From positions 19,750,516 to 19,814,515 of the forward strand of contig CAXIPT010000001.1 of the NCBI GenBank assembly GCA_964030475.1: a stretch of 64,000 nucleotides of DNA. Direction: 5' to 3'. Positions 1-12,000 of this stretch are shown piece by piece (the first letter of the stretch is position 1; the number at the start of each line of letters is the position of its first letter). Source of the stretch: Tethya wilhelma. Taxonomy: Eukaryota > Porifera > Demospongiae > Tethyida > Tethyidae. The translations under genes were made by a program, and so were the position numbers. The notes beneath the pieces are model-generated. The model had not been told where the DNA came from and did not search any database. It saw only the letters and a program-made list of their open reading frames with translations.

Positions 1-4
1 CTAG

Positions 5-3000
5 GAGGCAATTGGGTGGAGGGTCAAAGGTGACTCACGGCGTATCGTTGTGGCGATCACTGATGGAGACTATCATTATGCTCTGGACGGAAAGGTGCAT
101 GTGAAGAGCACACACACATACATTACTTATCACACACCCACTCTATACACTCTCTCACACCCTCACATCCTCATACCCTCACACCTTCACACCCTCATAC
201 CCCCACATCCCCACACCCTCACACAGCTCGGTGGCATCCTCACCAGACCCGACCGTACCTGTCGTCTCAATCCAACCACCAACGAGTTCTCCCCCTCTCA
301 CCTCCAAGACTACCCCTCGGCTTCCTTCATCTCTGATGTCCTCAACGACCAGAGGATCACTCCAATATTTGCTGTCCCCTCTCAAGTGAGGGCCGTCTTC
401 AATGGACTGGTGGAGGCCATTAGGAGCGCTACTGTGGAGACGCTGGCGGCAGACGCATCCGATCTGATATCACTCATAGAGTCACAGTATAGAGTGAGTG
501 GTAAAACGATAAAATGACGAAGATTAATACTGATACTGGGGGAAATATATTATGTACAAGTACAAAAAATGTAATGCAAACATAGGAATGGCCAAATCGT
601 AAAAAAGTGAGCAAGCAAGATAGGAATGGTTGTCAGATTGAGTGATTTCACTGTGTTACCTTGTGTTCATATCCCTACTGAGCTCAAGTCCCATCTCAAT
701 ACGACCTTCCTAGGCTGAGATATGCCTGGTAATGTTTACCTGGGTTCTTGGTTTCTCATACTGTATGAAGGATTTAGGTTCTTGGTTTCTCATCACTGTA
801 TGATGGTTTAGGTTCTCAACACATTATCAAGAATATCTCAGCCTAGAAAGGTCGTATGAAGCTGGGATTGGTACCATTGTGATCAGCACAAAGAGATCTT
901 TTAAGTGATATATTTTGATGCCAGATTTAAATTTTTAAAATTTGACATGGATTGTATAATTACAAGTAGTAAAAATTTCAAAAAAATAAGCAGTGTAGGA
1001 ATGGGCAGTGCATTAAAAAGTATTGGAACAAGGAATGGTCCCAATTTCGGCACATGACTACTTCATTTTCATTTTTATCCCTCATGCATAGCTATTATTG
1101 TCGTAAATGGTTCAAAGAATGATCTGTACTTGAATAGCTTATCAGTATCACATTAATTTTTATCACATTAATGGTTCAAATTCCTGCCAATCTTATCACT
1201 TGGCTAAAAAGTGGAATAAAGTATAGCATGCAGGATTAGATTAATACCATCCAAGACTTGGACACAAAAAATGAAGTAGTCATGTGCCGAAATTGGGACC
1301 ATTCCTTGTTCCAATACTTTTTAATGCACTGCCCATTCCTACACTGCTTATTTTTTTGAAATTTTTACTACTTGTTCATTCACTTTTTTCAACACTACAG
1401 TGAAGAGACTATCAGAGACTGGTTAGTCCCTATAAAAAGCTTGAGTTATCTGAGAAGCAGCAACATTGGCTGCTCTAGAGCAGCTTGTGCGCATGCGCAT
1501 TTAATGCCACGTGAATGACCTTTGAACTCTACCTACAAGAAGATGGCTACATTGAAGTACATGAATTTATACTCTAAGTTTCAAAGCTTTCTAGTTTTTG
1601 TTTAGGCTTATTTGTGATGAAAACGAGTATCAAGGAATGTAGTACCTATGAAAAGGAGTTACTTTGTGCTATCAAAGTTGGCTCAACACTTTCTGGTTCT
1701 CTGGAAATGCTTTTCAAGTAAGTCAGTTAGGAAGTACGTACGTACGTACGTACGTAAGTTAGATGAACAAAAATGACACTATTGTGGCTTCCCACTAGCT
1801 CTCTCTACGAGTGCTGACGAAAGGTTCTATGAGTTTTAGGCCTTGCATACAATTGGTAATCTGTCAGTTAGAGACTGTGAGCAAATTTGAAGACTCAATT
1901 TTGTTTTGTTAGATTTTTATGATCATAAACATTTTGTATTGTGCCTATGGGACATTCGGCCCATTCCTACTATACGTACTACCGTACGTATGATAATAGT
2001 CAAGTGCGATTTGACAAAAATTATCGTTTTCCAATTTCACAAGTAAACCATATCATTTGAAAGCTCTCATCACGCTGATCACAATGGAGCAAATCCCACC
2101 TCAATACGACCTTCCTAAGCTGAGATATGCCTGGTAATGTGTTGCTGGTTTCGTGGTTTCTCATCACTGTATGATGGGTTTAGGTTCTTGGTTTCTCATC
2201 ATGTGTGATGGGTTTAGGTTCTTGGTTTCTCATCACGTGTGATGGGTTTAGGTTCTTGGTTTCTCATACTGTATGATGGGTTTAGGTTCTTGGTTTCTCA
2301 TACTATATTATGGGTTCTTGGTTTCTCATCATGTGTGATGGGTTTAGGTTCTTGGTTTCTCATCACGTGTGATGGGTTTAGGTTCTTGGTTTTTCATTAC
2401 CATAATTTTTTTATGATGGTTTAAGTTCTCAACACATTATCCAGAATATCTCAGCCTATGAAGGTTATATGAAGCTGGGATTGGTACCATTGTGATCAGT
2501 TTAAAGAGATCTTTTAAGTGATATATTTTGATGCCAGATTTAAATTTTTAAAATTTGACATGGATTGTATAATTATAATAGTCAAGTGCGATTTGACAAA
2601 AATTATCGTTTTCCAATTTCACAAGTAAACCATATCATTTGAAAGCTCTCATCACGCTGATCACAATGGTGCAAGTCCCATCTCAATACGACCTTCCTAG
2701 GCTGAGATATGCCTGGTAATGTGTTGCTGGTTTCGTGGTTTCTCATCACTGTATGATGGGTTTATAGGTTCTTGGTTTCTCATCATGTGTGATGGGTTTA
2801 GGTTCTTGGTTTCTCATCATGTGTGATGGGTTTAGGTTCTTGGTTTCTCATACTGTATTATGGTTTAGGTTCTTGGTTTCTCATACTGTATGATGGGTTT
2901 AGGTTCTTGGTTTCTCATCATGTATGATGGTTTAGGTTCTCAACACATTATCAAGAATATCTCAGCCTATGAAGGTCTTATGAACCTGGGATTGGTACCA

Positions 3001-3480
3001 TTACAGTGATCATGCAGCTCAAAGAGATCTTTCAACTGATTATGCTAATAGGTATCCATGCCATGCCATTCCTAAGTACCCATGGAGTACTATCGTACTG
3101 GGAATAATATTGGTCTATCACTTGATAAAAAAGAAATGGACAAAATTTTAATGTTTGAAGAATGACCAATGTTGACCAGTTCTATTTATACTTCCACTCC
3201 TATAGCTACTGCTGTCAACAGTGGTGCCTATTCTCTCTCAGCCAGATGAGCTTCCAGAAGATCTCTTGGACATCAAAGTACTACCTGTCAATGAATGGTG
3301 AATTGAACTAGATCGAGTGTTACTATAGCCTCGTACCCAGGCCACTCCCTCTTTTTAGTGTTTCACGCTTTTTAGCGTGAAACACTAAAAAGAGGGAGTG
3401 GCCTGGGTACGAGGCTAGTGTTACTGTACCACATGTAGTATAATGGAAGCACATAATAATATTACACATATGTGCATATC

Positions 3481-3519
<39 letters not shown>

Positions 3520-6500
3520 CTCCAGGCAGCCTAAGGCCCAACTCAACCAATGTGTGTGAAGGTATTAACTTCCCTGACAACGTAACCTACAGAGTGGAGG
3601 TCACAGCCAAGCCAGAGGCGTGTGCAGTGCTCGCCAATCAGACAGTCTCGGCTGTGATACAGTACATCGGGTTTGGGAGTGTGAACGTGGAGATTAGCAT
3701 GGAATGTGAATGTGACTGTGCAGCACCGGTGAGTGAGTGTGTGTGAGGGCATTTGAGATTTGTGTGTAAACGGAATTCGCGACGTCATTATTACATCATA
3801 GTATTGTAGTTGGAACTGAGAATAAATATGACATCGTTATTACATCATAGGTAGAGAAAAGTGATGAGTGCAGTGGTGCAGGTCTATTGGAGTGCTCCAC
3901 ATGTGTCTGCAACGATGACCAAATGTATGTATTTTAAACAAACCATTATTGCAAACTTGTTTGTAATCTTAAAACCCTTACCATTTCTTCCTACAGTGGT
4001 GGACCACAGTGCAACTGTCCCGTTGGACCAGGTACACAGCTAGGATGTGTGTAAGTAAATATGCATGTGATAGCCTCATTCCTAGCCTCCTCTTTTGTGA
4101 ACATTTCTTTGCTGGTGCTAGCTAGCTATGATTGCGATTGAATCGTTTAATTGTAACTGGAGGCTTTTCGTGAGTAAAAAATGTTTCTGGGAGAGAGCCT
4201 GAGAATGAAGCTATAGATCGATAGTGTTTCTTTATGCCTCCCTTAAGATATACTTGTGCTTCATTGTGTGTATCTGTAGTGATCCAGTGGACACTGAGTT
4301 GAGAGTGTGCAATGGACAGGGGAGGTGTGAGTGTGGGCAGTGCATCTGTGACCAGGTACGATTACTATTTCATCATAATCAGAAATTAAAGGGGCTGGAA
4401 TAATTGATCGTAATAGTTATGATGGTTTACATTTGAGTTATAACTTTTCATGTTTGAGTTATAATGAACTCAAGGGGTGGCAACTGCCAATCACTTAGTA
4501 CAGTACTACTTGCACCCGCGACCGCGGTCAAGATCTTGACCATCTAAAATTTCCATTTTGACCCTTTGACCGTCACTAAAATTTGATTTTGACCGTTGAC
4601 CGAACGGTGAATTTTACGCTTGACTCTTTGCCATTACATCATCGATGACGACCATTACCAATTTTGACCGTTCTGAAATTCATTTTGACCATTGACTTCC
4701 ACTAAAATTTCATTTTGACCATTGACCGTCATCTTGACCGTGGTCGCGGGTGCAAGTACTAAGTGATTGGCAGTTGCCACCCCTTGTGAACTACATTTGG
4801 GTTATAGCTGCTCACATTTGAATTATAAGTATGCATTAATTCGCTACATTGTAATCTTGTATAGATTGACGAGGGGTCTGAACTGGTATTCCAGGGAGAA
4901 TTCTGTCAGCACAACCCCCAGAACTGCCCCGTGGCTCGAGACGACAGTGGAGACTTCAAACCATGTGCTGGTAAGCTCTAACTTATTCCTATAAACTTTA
5001 CAAAATTAAGGGCATTCTGTCATAGAAGTGTAAATAGTATGAATAAAGATTTGAAACTTGTCAATCAACACTTAACTATATCATGCCCTATATTGACATA
5101 CATCAAAGCTATAAGATATGATTGGGAGGATTATTCCTATAAGATTTGGGATTGTTTGTATATTAAGACAAGACCATTTGAATTTTCATGCAGGTCGTGG
5201 TGAATGCATCAACTCTCGTTGCCAGTGTGAGGAAGGTTTCACGGGAGGAGCTTGTGAGTGCACCAGGGACAACTCCACCTGTCGCTATGGAGGTGATGGG
5301 GAGGACCTGCTCTGCTCTGGCTACGGTGACTGTGTGTGTGGGATTTGTATCTGCTCCAACTATTCGAGATTCTTTGGTCAATTCTGTGAAAACTGTGCAG
5401 TAAGTAATGATTGACTCCTTATACTTGCATATTGATCAATGAAACAAATTAATACAATAGCAATAAATTTTAATGTGTGACTACATCCATGTATCAACAC
5501 ACACACATGTGCAGTTGTGTCGGACGTCTTGCTCTCGGATATCTCCGTGTGTTGAGTGCACAGTGCTTGGCACTTCTTGCTCAGAATGTGAGGGAATAGC
5601 CTACGCTAACAGTACCTCAGCCATTCCCGACTTCAAAGGTATAATAATATAAATACACATTACATAGACGTTGATGTATGCACGACAAGAATTCTAGTTT
5701 GTACAATTTCTTGTAGTTTTGTACGTTGGTTTTCTTAAAATATATCCACTGCCTTGGATCTAGTGAATACCCATTTTAGTCAGGCTGAAAAATTTTTGGC
5801 TGACTCCATTCTCACAGTTGCATGATTATTCAGCTAGCAATAACCTTATCAATAACACTACAGGTTTGAGAGTGTGTTCATTTCGTGTTGGGTCGTGTGA
5901 GGTTCGCTACTCTATCAGTGCCGATGTTGAAGGAACTGAGGAGACCATCTACGTGGTACTGGACGAGAGCCAGTCCTCGGTGAAGAGGTTGCGGGGTGGC
6001 TCGACAAATTGCGACTCTACGACTCCGATTTGGCCGATATTTGTGGGGATAATCCTGGCAATTGTCGTGATAGGAGTCCTGGCTCTGTTGCTATGGAGAT
6101 GCTGTACTTACATTGGGGTATGCGAAATTGATATGTTTAGTTGAGCCCATTCAAATGCTCTCCCATTCATTCATGCACATTAAGGGGGAGAGATTGGGAA
6201 TGAGGCTACTGTACAATATTTGTCTAAGCTTTCAATTTCAATCTATAGGGATACATACACTGTGTACAATAAGTGCTAAGAACATAATGATTGACATATA
6301 GCTACAAGCTGATCTTTGCTGCAATGATATTAATTTTTACTCGTGTACTTTTCCTTGGTCGTGTATGTTGTTGCTGTAGGAGTACCTAGAGTACCAGCAG
6401 TGGGTGAAGAGTATGGAGGAGGACACTGATAAAGTGGTGAGTGGAAATGGCACATGCACATAATCAAGCTGTAGCTACTCAGCTTAGTAGGGAAGCTTTC

Positions 6501-6578
6501 CAAGTGGGAGTGATCGACCTGTATACTTCTTGAGATTGCACACTCTAACATTATTGATATAAAGCTTACTTTTTGTAT

Positions 6579-6626
<48 letters not shown>

Positions 6627-6746
6627 TCACTCTAGACGGGCGACAATCCTCTCTTCGTTGATCCCAACTCGGAGTACCACAATCCCCGCTACACTGCCAC
6701 TACTGGTGACCCACCAGCTGCTACCAGTCAACTCAAAGATAGCTAG
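5..6746 (+). CDS. Integrin beta subunit, 3' two thirds (5' end outside window)
   Basis: Cell-surface adhesion receptor subunit that pairs with an alpha chain. Thirteen phase-consistent exons can be read: 5-94, 227-493, 3206-3297, 3518-3728, 3851-3924, 3997-4050, 4280-4355, 4865-4970, 5194-5399, 5515-5638, 5780-6117, 6380-6436 and 6636-6746 (601 residues). The first two give the end of the beta I-like (von Willebrand A) domain, including the typical TDGDYHYALDGKLGG stretch. The hybrid domain region follows, then cysteine-rich I-EGF repeats (CxCxxCxC patterns), the beta-tail, one membrane segment (about 6030-6105) and a short cytoplasmic tail. The tail has two NPxY-type talin/kindlin sites, here NPLF and NPRY, so the first has Phe instead of Tyr. 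The MIDAS motif would lie upstream of the window. Exon 5780-6117 depends on the acceptor at 5778-5779, because the nearer acceptor at 5816-5817 gives a stop. Family assignment is firm; the beta subtype cannot be told. Confidence 0.93.
680..886. repeat. Terminal-inverted-repeat element with internal TTTAGGTTCTTGGTTTCTCAT repeats, copy 1
   Basis: The ends are inverted copies of each other (about 50 bp, containing ATACGACCTTCCTAGGCTGAG on one side and its complement on the other). The centre holds two to three copies of a degenerate 34-bp unit with 'ggtttaggttcttggtttctcat'-type sequence. It lies in the 2.7-kb integrin intron. No coding capacity is seen, so it looks like a non-autonomous DNA element. 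Confidence 0.7.
961..1374. repeat. Fold-back element with about 105-bp inverted arms
   Basis: Positions 961-1070 and 1268-1374 are near-perfect reverse complements around a loop of about 200 bp. Part of the left arm and loop (about 1055-1150) recurs at about 11095-11225, so this is a dispersed family. It sits in the integrin intron and has no open frame of note. Confidence 0.75.
2074..2500. repeat. Terminal-inverted-repeat element with expanded 34-bp minisatellite, copy 2
   Basis: It starts with GCTGATCACAATGG and ends with the inverted form. The interior is seven to eight tandem copies of a 34-bp unit (about 2150-2400) alternating CATCATGTGTGAT and CATACTGTATGAT variants. Together with about 85 bp of upstream flank it is directly duplicated at 2573-3012. 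Confidence 0.75.
2656..3012. repeat. Terminal-inverted-repeat element with minisatellite, copy 3
   Basis: Same ends as the copy at 2074-2500, with about six internal 34-bp units. The shared flank upstream (from about 2573, 'agtcaagtgcgatttgacaa') shows that copies 2 and 3 arose by a direct segmental duplication of roughly 580 bp. Confidence 0.72.
3326..3417. mobile_element. Perfect 43-bp-arm palindrome (miniature fold-back element)
   Basis: Arms 3326-3368 and 3375-3417 are exact reverse complements separated by a 6-base loop (TTTTTA). The termini read TAGCCTCGTACCCAGG. The direct repeat GTGTTACT flanks both sides, which fits an 8-bp target duplication. Related termini occur at about 4080-4215, 6145-6208, 11665-11690, 22775-23036 and 46820-46872. 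Confidence 0.8.
3482..3517 (+). repeat. (CA)n microsatellite forming a 3' splice site
   Basis: About 17 CA units run directly into the CACAG acceptor of the integrin exon that starts at 3518, so the repeat supplies the acceptor context. Confidence 0.85.
4472..4785. mobile_element. MITE with GGGGTGGCAACTGCC termini
   Basis: The outer 29 bp on each side are exact inverted repeats, followed by a second inverted block containing TGCACCCGCGACC. The interior is made of degenerate TTTTGACC(N)TTGACC motifs. It is inserted in an integrin intron. No target duplication is certain. Confidence 0.75.
6579..6622 (+). repeat. (CA)n microsatellite upstream of the last integrin exon
   Basis: About 20 CA units end roughly 13 bases before the acceptor of the exon at 6636. 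A shorter (CA)n lies at about 6801-6828 downstream of the gene. The remainder of 6747-7162 is AT-rich sequence between two convergent genes in which nothing else is seen. Confidence 0.8.
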
Positions 6747-7162
6747 TCTAGTCATTCTTATTAGTGCACGCTACAATTCTTTCTATAAAAGTTCAGAAAC
6801 ACACACGCACACACACACACACACACACAAATTATGTTAAATTTCTGACAACCACATTAGCTCAAACAATCATTATTACTTTAGTTCAACTCTGTAAGTA
6901 TGTATAGCACAATTTATACATGACAGCAATTCAGTATGAATTGATATTTTTAATTTGTAAGTGTGCTGTACGATCATATAGATATAAGCACAGGCAAAGT
7001 TGGATGATAACAAGGCTAAGCATATACGTAATCTGAGAACAGAAAAAATTGAGAAAAGCATATAGTTGTATACTGAATGCATGATATACAGGATGATCAG
7101 CATGGTTGATGGTATATGTATGTGCAAGGTGTACATGTCAGTGTGGTGCTGTGCCCGATCTG

Positions 7163-7183
7163 CTAGGATCCAAATAATCTATC

Positions 7184-7227
<44 letters not shown>

Positions 7228-7717
7228 ACCATTATTTACAACCACTTGCCAAACAAACTTACATGAACATACACACAATGATGACAATGTTCCACAGTGC
7301 AATGAATATTCTAAAGTATCTCAGGTTTTGAAGGAACTCTCTTATCCTGTCTCCAAATGTCATCTCAGCTCCTCCATCTTCAAAGGTCTCAGACTTACGC
7401 TTCTTGCTATACAGGTGGAACATATATGATGTGCATGGAGAGTGATAAAATAAAAAAAGAAAGCAAGATAAACCATGTTCACAGGAAAAACTAGAATCAG
7501 TTTGCAACTCACAGTTTAAAGTTTAAGATTGCTCCAGCGTTCACCACAAGTGTGCTGAGGTAAATAATGGAGAAAGACTTTACATAGTGCTATGGTGACA
7601 TCACAAACTTAAACTCATGAACAGGCTTCATAATGAGAATATAGAAAATATGGTCCATATCTCTCAAGCACATACAGTCACTTACAAGAATATCAGCATA
7701 TCAGATATGATAGCCAT
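7163..7717 (-). CDS. SMIM7: SMIM7 homologue, small integral membrane protein (complete copy)
   Basis: Four exons on the minus strand, in coding order 7717-7686, 7554-7513, 7406-7263 and 7178-7163, join in phase to a 77-residue protein. It begins [10 protein letters not shown] and contains [12 protein letters not shown], a charged middle part, then [20 protein letters not shown] and the ending LFGS. This matches the vertebrate SMIM7 plan (75 residues, same NAGAx[16 protein letters not shown] and LFGS ends). It is a type III membrane protein of unclear function. The last exon is only 16 nt, and its acceptor follows a (CA)n tract on the coding strand (GT repeats at 7184-7223). Without that exon the frame would stop at TAA, 5 residues early. 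The gene is divergent from the PD-(D/E)XK gene first exon at 7865. Confidence 0.85.
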
Positions 7718-7864
7718 ACAGCTATAATTCCAACAACGTTGAATTTGGTCTTGACTTTATTTCGAGACTTTATTTTGAGACTTTATTTTGCTGACGTCAG
7801 CAGAGCCAATATTAACTAACGACCCTTACCAATTCATCAAACTGAGTGGAGCAGTGACATGTAC
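7718..7864. promoter_or_regulatory. Short divergent promoter with CRE site and ACGACCCTTACC motif
   Basis: The 147 bp between the start codons of SMIM7 (-) and the nuclease-like gene (+) contain a perfect CRE palindrome TGACGTCA at 7792-7799 and AACTAACGACCCTTACC at 7814-7830. The same 17-mer, again just after a GACGTCAGC sequence, occurs at 13734-13750 upstream of RTCA. A shared transcription factor input is inferred. Confidence 0.5.
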
Positions 7865-7890
7865 ATGTTGACTTTGAGAAAGACTCCAAT
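7865..7890 (+). other. First exon of the PD-(D/E)XK gene, copy A (haplotype duplicate)
   Basis: ATG followed by codons for MLTLRKTP and a GTGAGT donor at 7891, in the same arrangement as the paralogue's first exon at 17059-17084. A second copy lies at 9009-9034. One of the two splices to the exon at 11893. Confidence 0.6.
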
Positions 7891-8404
7891 GTGAGTGTCT
7901 GTTGTCTGTCTGCACGTTCTATAACTTTTGTCCTGTATATATACCTTGAGAGTTGCCTGGTGTATTGATTGTTTATTGTAGTACTAATAAAACAATATGC
8001 AAATGAAGGAACAATATTCAGCTGTGATAGTAAGATGTGCTTGGGCTGTCATGATGGCTAAATTCTACTAAGCTCAAGGCCTCATGCCTAGGCTTTTCAG
8101 AGTTACTTTTTTATCCGTAGACTACAAACTCAGCTAATGCAAGTAATTTTAGAGAAATATACCTGGTTTTTGTTCTGCTGGCTGTATTTTCTGTTGAGCA
8201 AAAGTCATACAAAGCTATTACACGTGAGCGCTAGCAACGTCACCATGCATCATTGCATGGGCGCAATTTTTTACCTGTCTAGACGTCTATGCTTTATGTC
8301 ACTCTCGTGAGATTGCCGACCAGGCTCTCTGCCGTGCTTTTTTTGCAAAAAAAAAANTGTGTGTGAGGTACCATTATTTACAACCAGTGGCCAAATAAAC
8401 TTAC

Positions 8405-8868
8405 ATGAACATACACACAATGATGACAATGTTCCACAGTGCAATGAATATTCTAAAGTATCTCAGGTTTTGAAGGAACTCTCTTATCCTGTCTCCAAAT
8501 GTCATCTCAGCTCCTCCATCTTCAAAGGTCTCAGACTTACGCTTCTTGCTATACAGGTGGAACATATATGATGTGCATAGAGAGTGATTAAAGGAAGCAA
8601 GATAATATAGTATCTATGGATAAACCGTGTTCACAGGACAAACTAGAATCGGTTTGCAACTCACAGTTTAAAGTTTAAGATTGCTCCAGCGTTCACCACA
8701 AGTGTGCTAAGGTAAATAAATTTATGGAGAAAGACTTTAAATAGTGCTATGGTGACATCACAAACTCATGAACAGGCTTCATAATGAGAATATAGAAAAT
8801 ATGGTCCATATCTCTCAAGCACATACAGTCACTTACAAGAATATCAGTATATCAGATATGATAGCCAT
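8405..8868 (-). pseudogene. SMIM7: SMIM7, second copy lacking its last exon (allele-like)
   Basis: Exons 8868-8837, 8706-8665 and 8548-8405 match those of the complete copy, with single-base changes and small indels in the introns. The final 16-nt exon is absent because the sequence begins at the N at 8357, inside the GT repeat that precedes it. Similarity continues through the promoter and nuclease-gene first exon (9009-9034). The simplest reading is the other haplotype left in the scaffold rather than a true tandem duplication. It is listed as broken only because the copy as assembled has no proper end. Confidence 0.7.
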
Positions 8869-9008
8869 ACAGCTATAATTCCAACAACGTTGAATTTGGA
8901 CTCTGGGACTTACTTCGAGACTTTATTTTGCTGATGTCATGTCAGCAGAGCCAATATTAACTAACGACCTTTACCAATTCATCAAACTGAGTGAGCAGTG
9001 ACATGTAC

Positions 9009-12000
9009 ATGTTGACTTTGAGAAAGACTCTAATGTGAGTGTCTGTTGTCTGTCTGCACGTTCTATAACTTTTGTCCTGTATATAGAGTTGCCTGGTGTA
9101 TTGATTGTTTATTGTAGTAAGCTTACTAATAAAATGAAGGCACCGATGGCGCACAAGCCTCGCCACACTAGCAGGGGCGGATCCAGGATTCTGAGATTAC
9201 TGGGGTTGTAAATAATGCGCGCGAAGCGCGCCGAAAATTTTTAGTAACCACGCCCACAAATTAATGTAGCCCCGCCCCAAAAACGTGGCCAGCCACGCCC
9301 GTTTAGTTCAAAGTACACCGTTAGCAGCGATTTCTCAGCGAGGTAAGTATCCACGTAGCCGTCCAGGCTTTGAGGCTGGCGCTAAAACGCTAAATATATT
9401 TATTTCTGCTTATAAACTAAGCTTTAGCGGCAGTAGAAACAATTTATTACATAATTTAGCTGAGCATGAGTACAAAATTTCCAACACAGTTAGTTGACTC
9501 GTTTTGGGGGGGTTGTAACCCCCTGAACCCCCCCCCTAAATCCGCCCCTGACTAGTACTATAGCACACCGTCACATGCATATACTGTACACTCTATAAAA
9601 GATTACTTGAGTGTACTAATCCAACTATGTCAGGTTAGCCACATAACTCTGTGATGAAACATGGGTATGAGGCAAAGGCTGTATACAGTATAGTTTCTCT
9701 AGCTAAAAGAATGAACTTGGATAGCTGATTTCTTGGTAGCTAAGCCATTATTCTATAGTTAGTATAGGCTAGACCTTTTGTAGAAGCATAGATAATAGTA
9801 TCTATGGTAGAAGCCTAGTTTTTACGGTGCGGTATTAATTACATTCCATTTCCGCGTATGATTACGTCACTTATTTAAATCAATTAACTGCATTCCATTT
9901 AGCGTCACGTCTAGGTCTTCAATGAATCTCATTAACCGAAACCCAACTAACATTTTCTGTCCGTGAACCAGCACTATAAATAGGGACACGCAAGTATATA
10001 ATAGTAAGTGTGTTAGTGAAGCGGGGCTATGGCAGGAGTCAAATACTGCCTAAGGTTCATCACATACATGGTCTGGGGGCCGTGGTGAGTCTCCCCTGAA
10101 ATATATGCCTCGCTTACTGCATACTTACAGCATATAGTTAAGCCCCCACCTACTCGCAGAACCTATGTCAGTCATAGCGTCTTAGTGACTGGCATGTAGT
10201 GTATGAAGGGCCATTTAGGCCAAAAATCCACTAATTGGCGAACGCCAAAATGGTTAGCCACTTCCGTGTACAACACTTCCGTTCGCCAAAACTGTCAACC
10301 AGATTAGCAAACAAAATCGACCACATTGCATGCACAAATGGATAACCAGACTGTGGATATCTAGCTTGGTTCACAACTTTGCTTCACCATTTTTGGTTAA
10401 CGTCACCATTTTGGTTCACCAGATTGGTTCACCAGATTGGTTCACGGGCCATTTCAGGGTTCACCAGACTGGTTCACCATTTGGGTTCACCAGATCGGTT
10501 CACCATTTGGGTTCACCAGATTGGTTCACCATTTTTGTTCTCTACTTTGCTTCACCATTTCGGTTCGCCATGGTGTTGATTTAGATTTATTTTGTATGTC
10601 TTATGACATAGTACTTGATTCCGTGAATAATATTGTACTTATTTTAATAAAATTAAGTTATCAGTTTGCATATGTAATAGTATTATTATAGTGTTGAAAC
10701 TCGTAATAATTAAGTTATTCAGAAAAGTTACACAAACTTAAAAGTCATACGCCATGATTACCAGTAATATTTCATAGATTTTCTNGTAGTGTACGGGGTA
10801 GGTGGGATAAAGGATGAATGGTACGTGTAAGCCCTTGATCGTGCAGCGCTAGCACAGTCATAATGACAAGGTCAAGGCGCGTACTTGAAATCCCCGCTTA
10901 ACTTTTTTTTCCTTTTTTTCTCCTCCCCTATACTGTTGTATATATATGACCAGTATATGTAGTCATATCTCAGTCTAGGAAGGTCGTATTGAGCTGGGGT
11001 TGGTACCATTGCGATCAGCTTGAAGAAATCTAAGTTTATATACACATTATTAAGCCTTCATGCCACAGCAAAATTAGATGTTAGGCTGGTCTCAATTTCA
11101 GCACATAACTAAACTTTTAAATCATTTTCATTTTTGATCCCTCATCATAGCTAATTGTTGTAAATGGTTCAAAGAATGATATATTATTATATGTACTTGA
11201 ATAGCTAATATCAGTTTATCACGACGTGATAATAAGCATTTTGAACACCAAAAAATAAACATCTACATGATCATTCAGATTTATGAACGTAAGTACTATC
11301 AAATTTGTCGCTAGAGCTGCCTTTCTTGCATATTGTTAAGCCTCGGCATGTGCGTAGCATGTGCAGAGGATTATGGTAGTCGTTTTCTCTGTCTGTTCCA
11401 TCGAAATCGCAAATGAAGGAACAATATTCAGCTGTATTCTCATTGGTTGAAAGCATTGCCTTGGGGAGTATATCATGAGCCATAAAATCCTTTTGCTCTC
11501 TGGGACATAATTATGGCTTATAATTAGATGGAAACAATTAAGACTGCGATTAAAAAAAAGTCAACTATAGGAGCCGAGCTTCAGTGTTGTAATTTAACAG
11601 TAGTTCAATGTTGTGGGATAGTAAGATGTGCTTGNAAAAAAAAAAAAAAAAAACAAGGGAGGGGCCTGGGATGAGGCTATCTCTCCCTACAAATTAACAG
11701 AAACAGGGGTGATAATAAAGCTATGCCTATTGTCTATACGTGTAATCAATTCTCCTTTGATTCCTTGGAGAAATAATGGTGAATTCGACTAAGCTGAGTT
11801 ATACTATGAATAGATTTAACCTTCTTGCACTTGATTTACTACATGTACATGACAATATAACTCTCTATACTTGCATAATGTCATACATGTAGGTTATCAG
11901 CCGGTGTTTGTTCAATCTATCGAAGCAAATTTGCACCTGTGCATGGAATCACTGTGGATAAACTGGTACGTATTTTATGGATCATGCAGTATCATATTGT

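Noticed and set aside
5806..5817. Acceptor at 5816-5817 as start of the integrin transmembrane exon
   Set aside because: With the upstream phase it gives an immediate stop; the acceptor at 5778-5779 keeps the frame open.
8957..9166. Minus-strand frame across the SMIM7/nuclease promoter considered as SMIM7 exon 1
   Set aside because: The frame is broken in copy A, and the exon at 7717-7686 gives the proper SMIM7 start ([10 protein letters not shown]) in phase.
10330..10691. Overlapping open frames with repeated WFT/SPD words
   Set aside because: They are the translation of the GGTTCACC minisatellite in three frames, with no splice context or homology.
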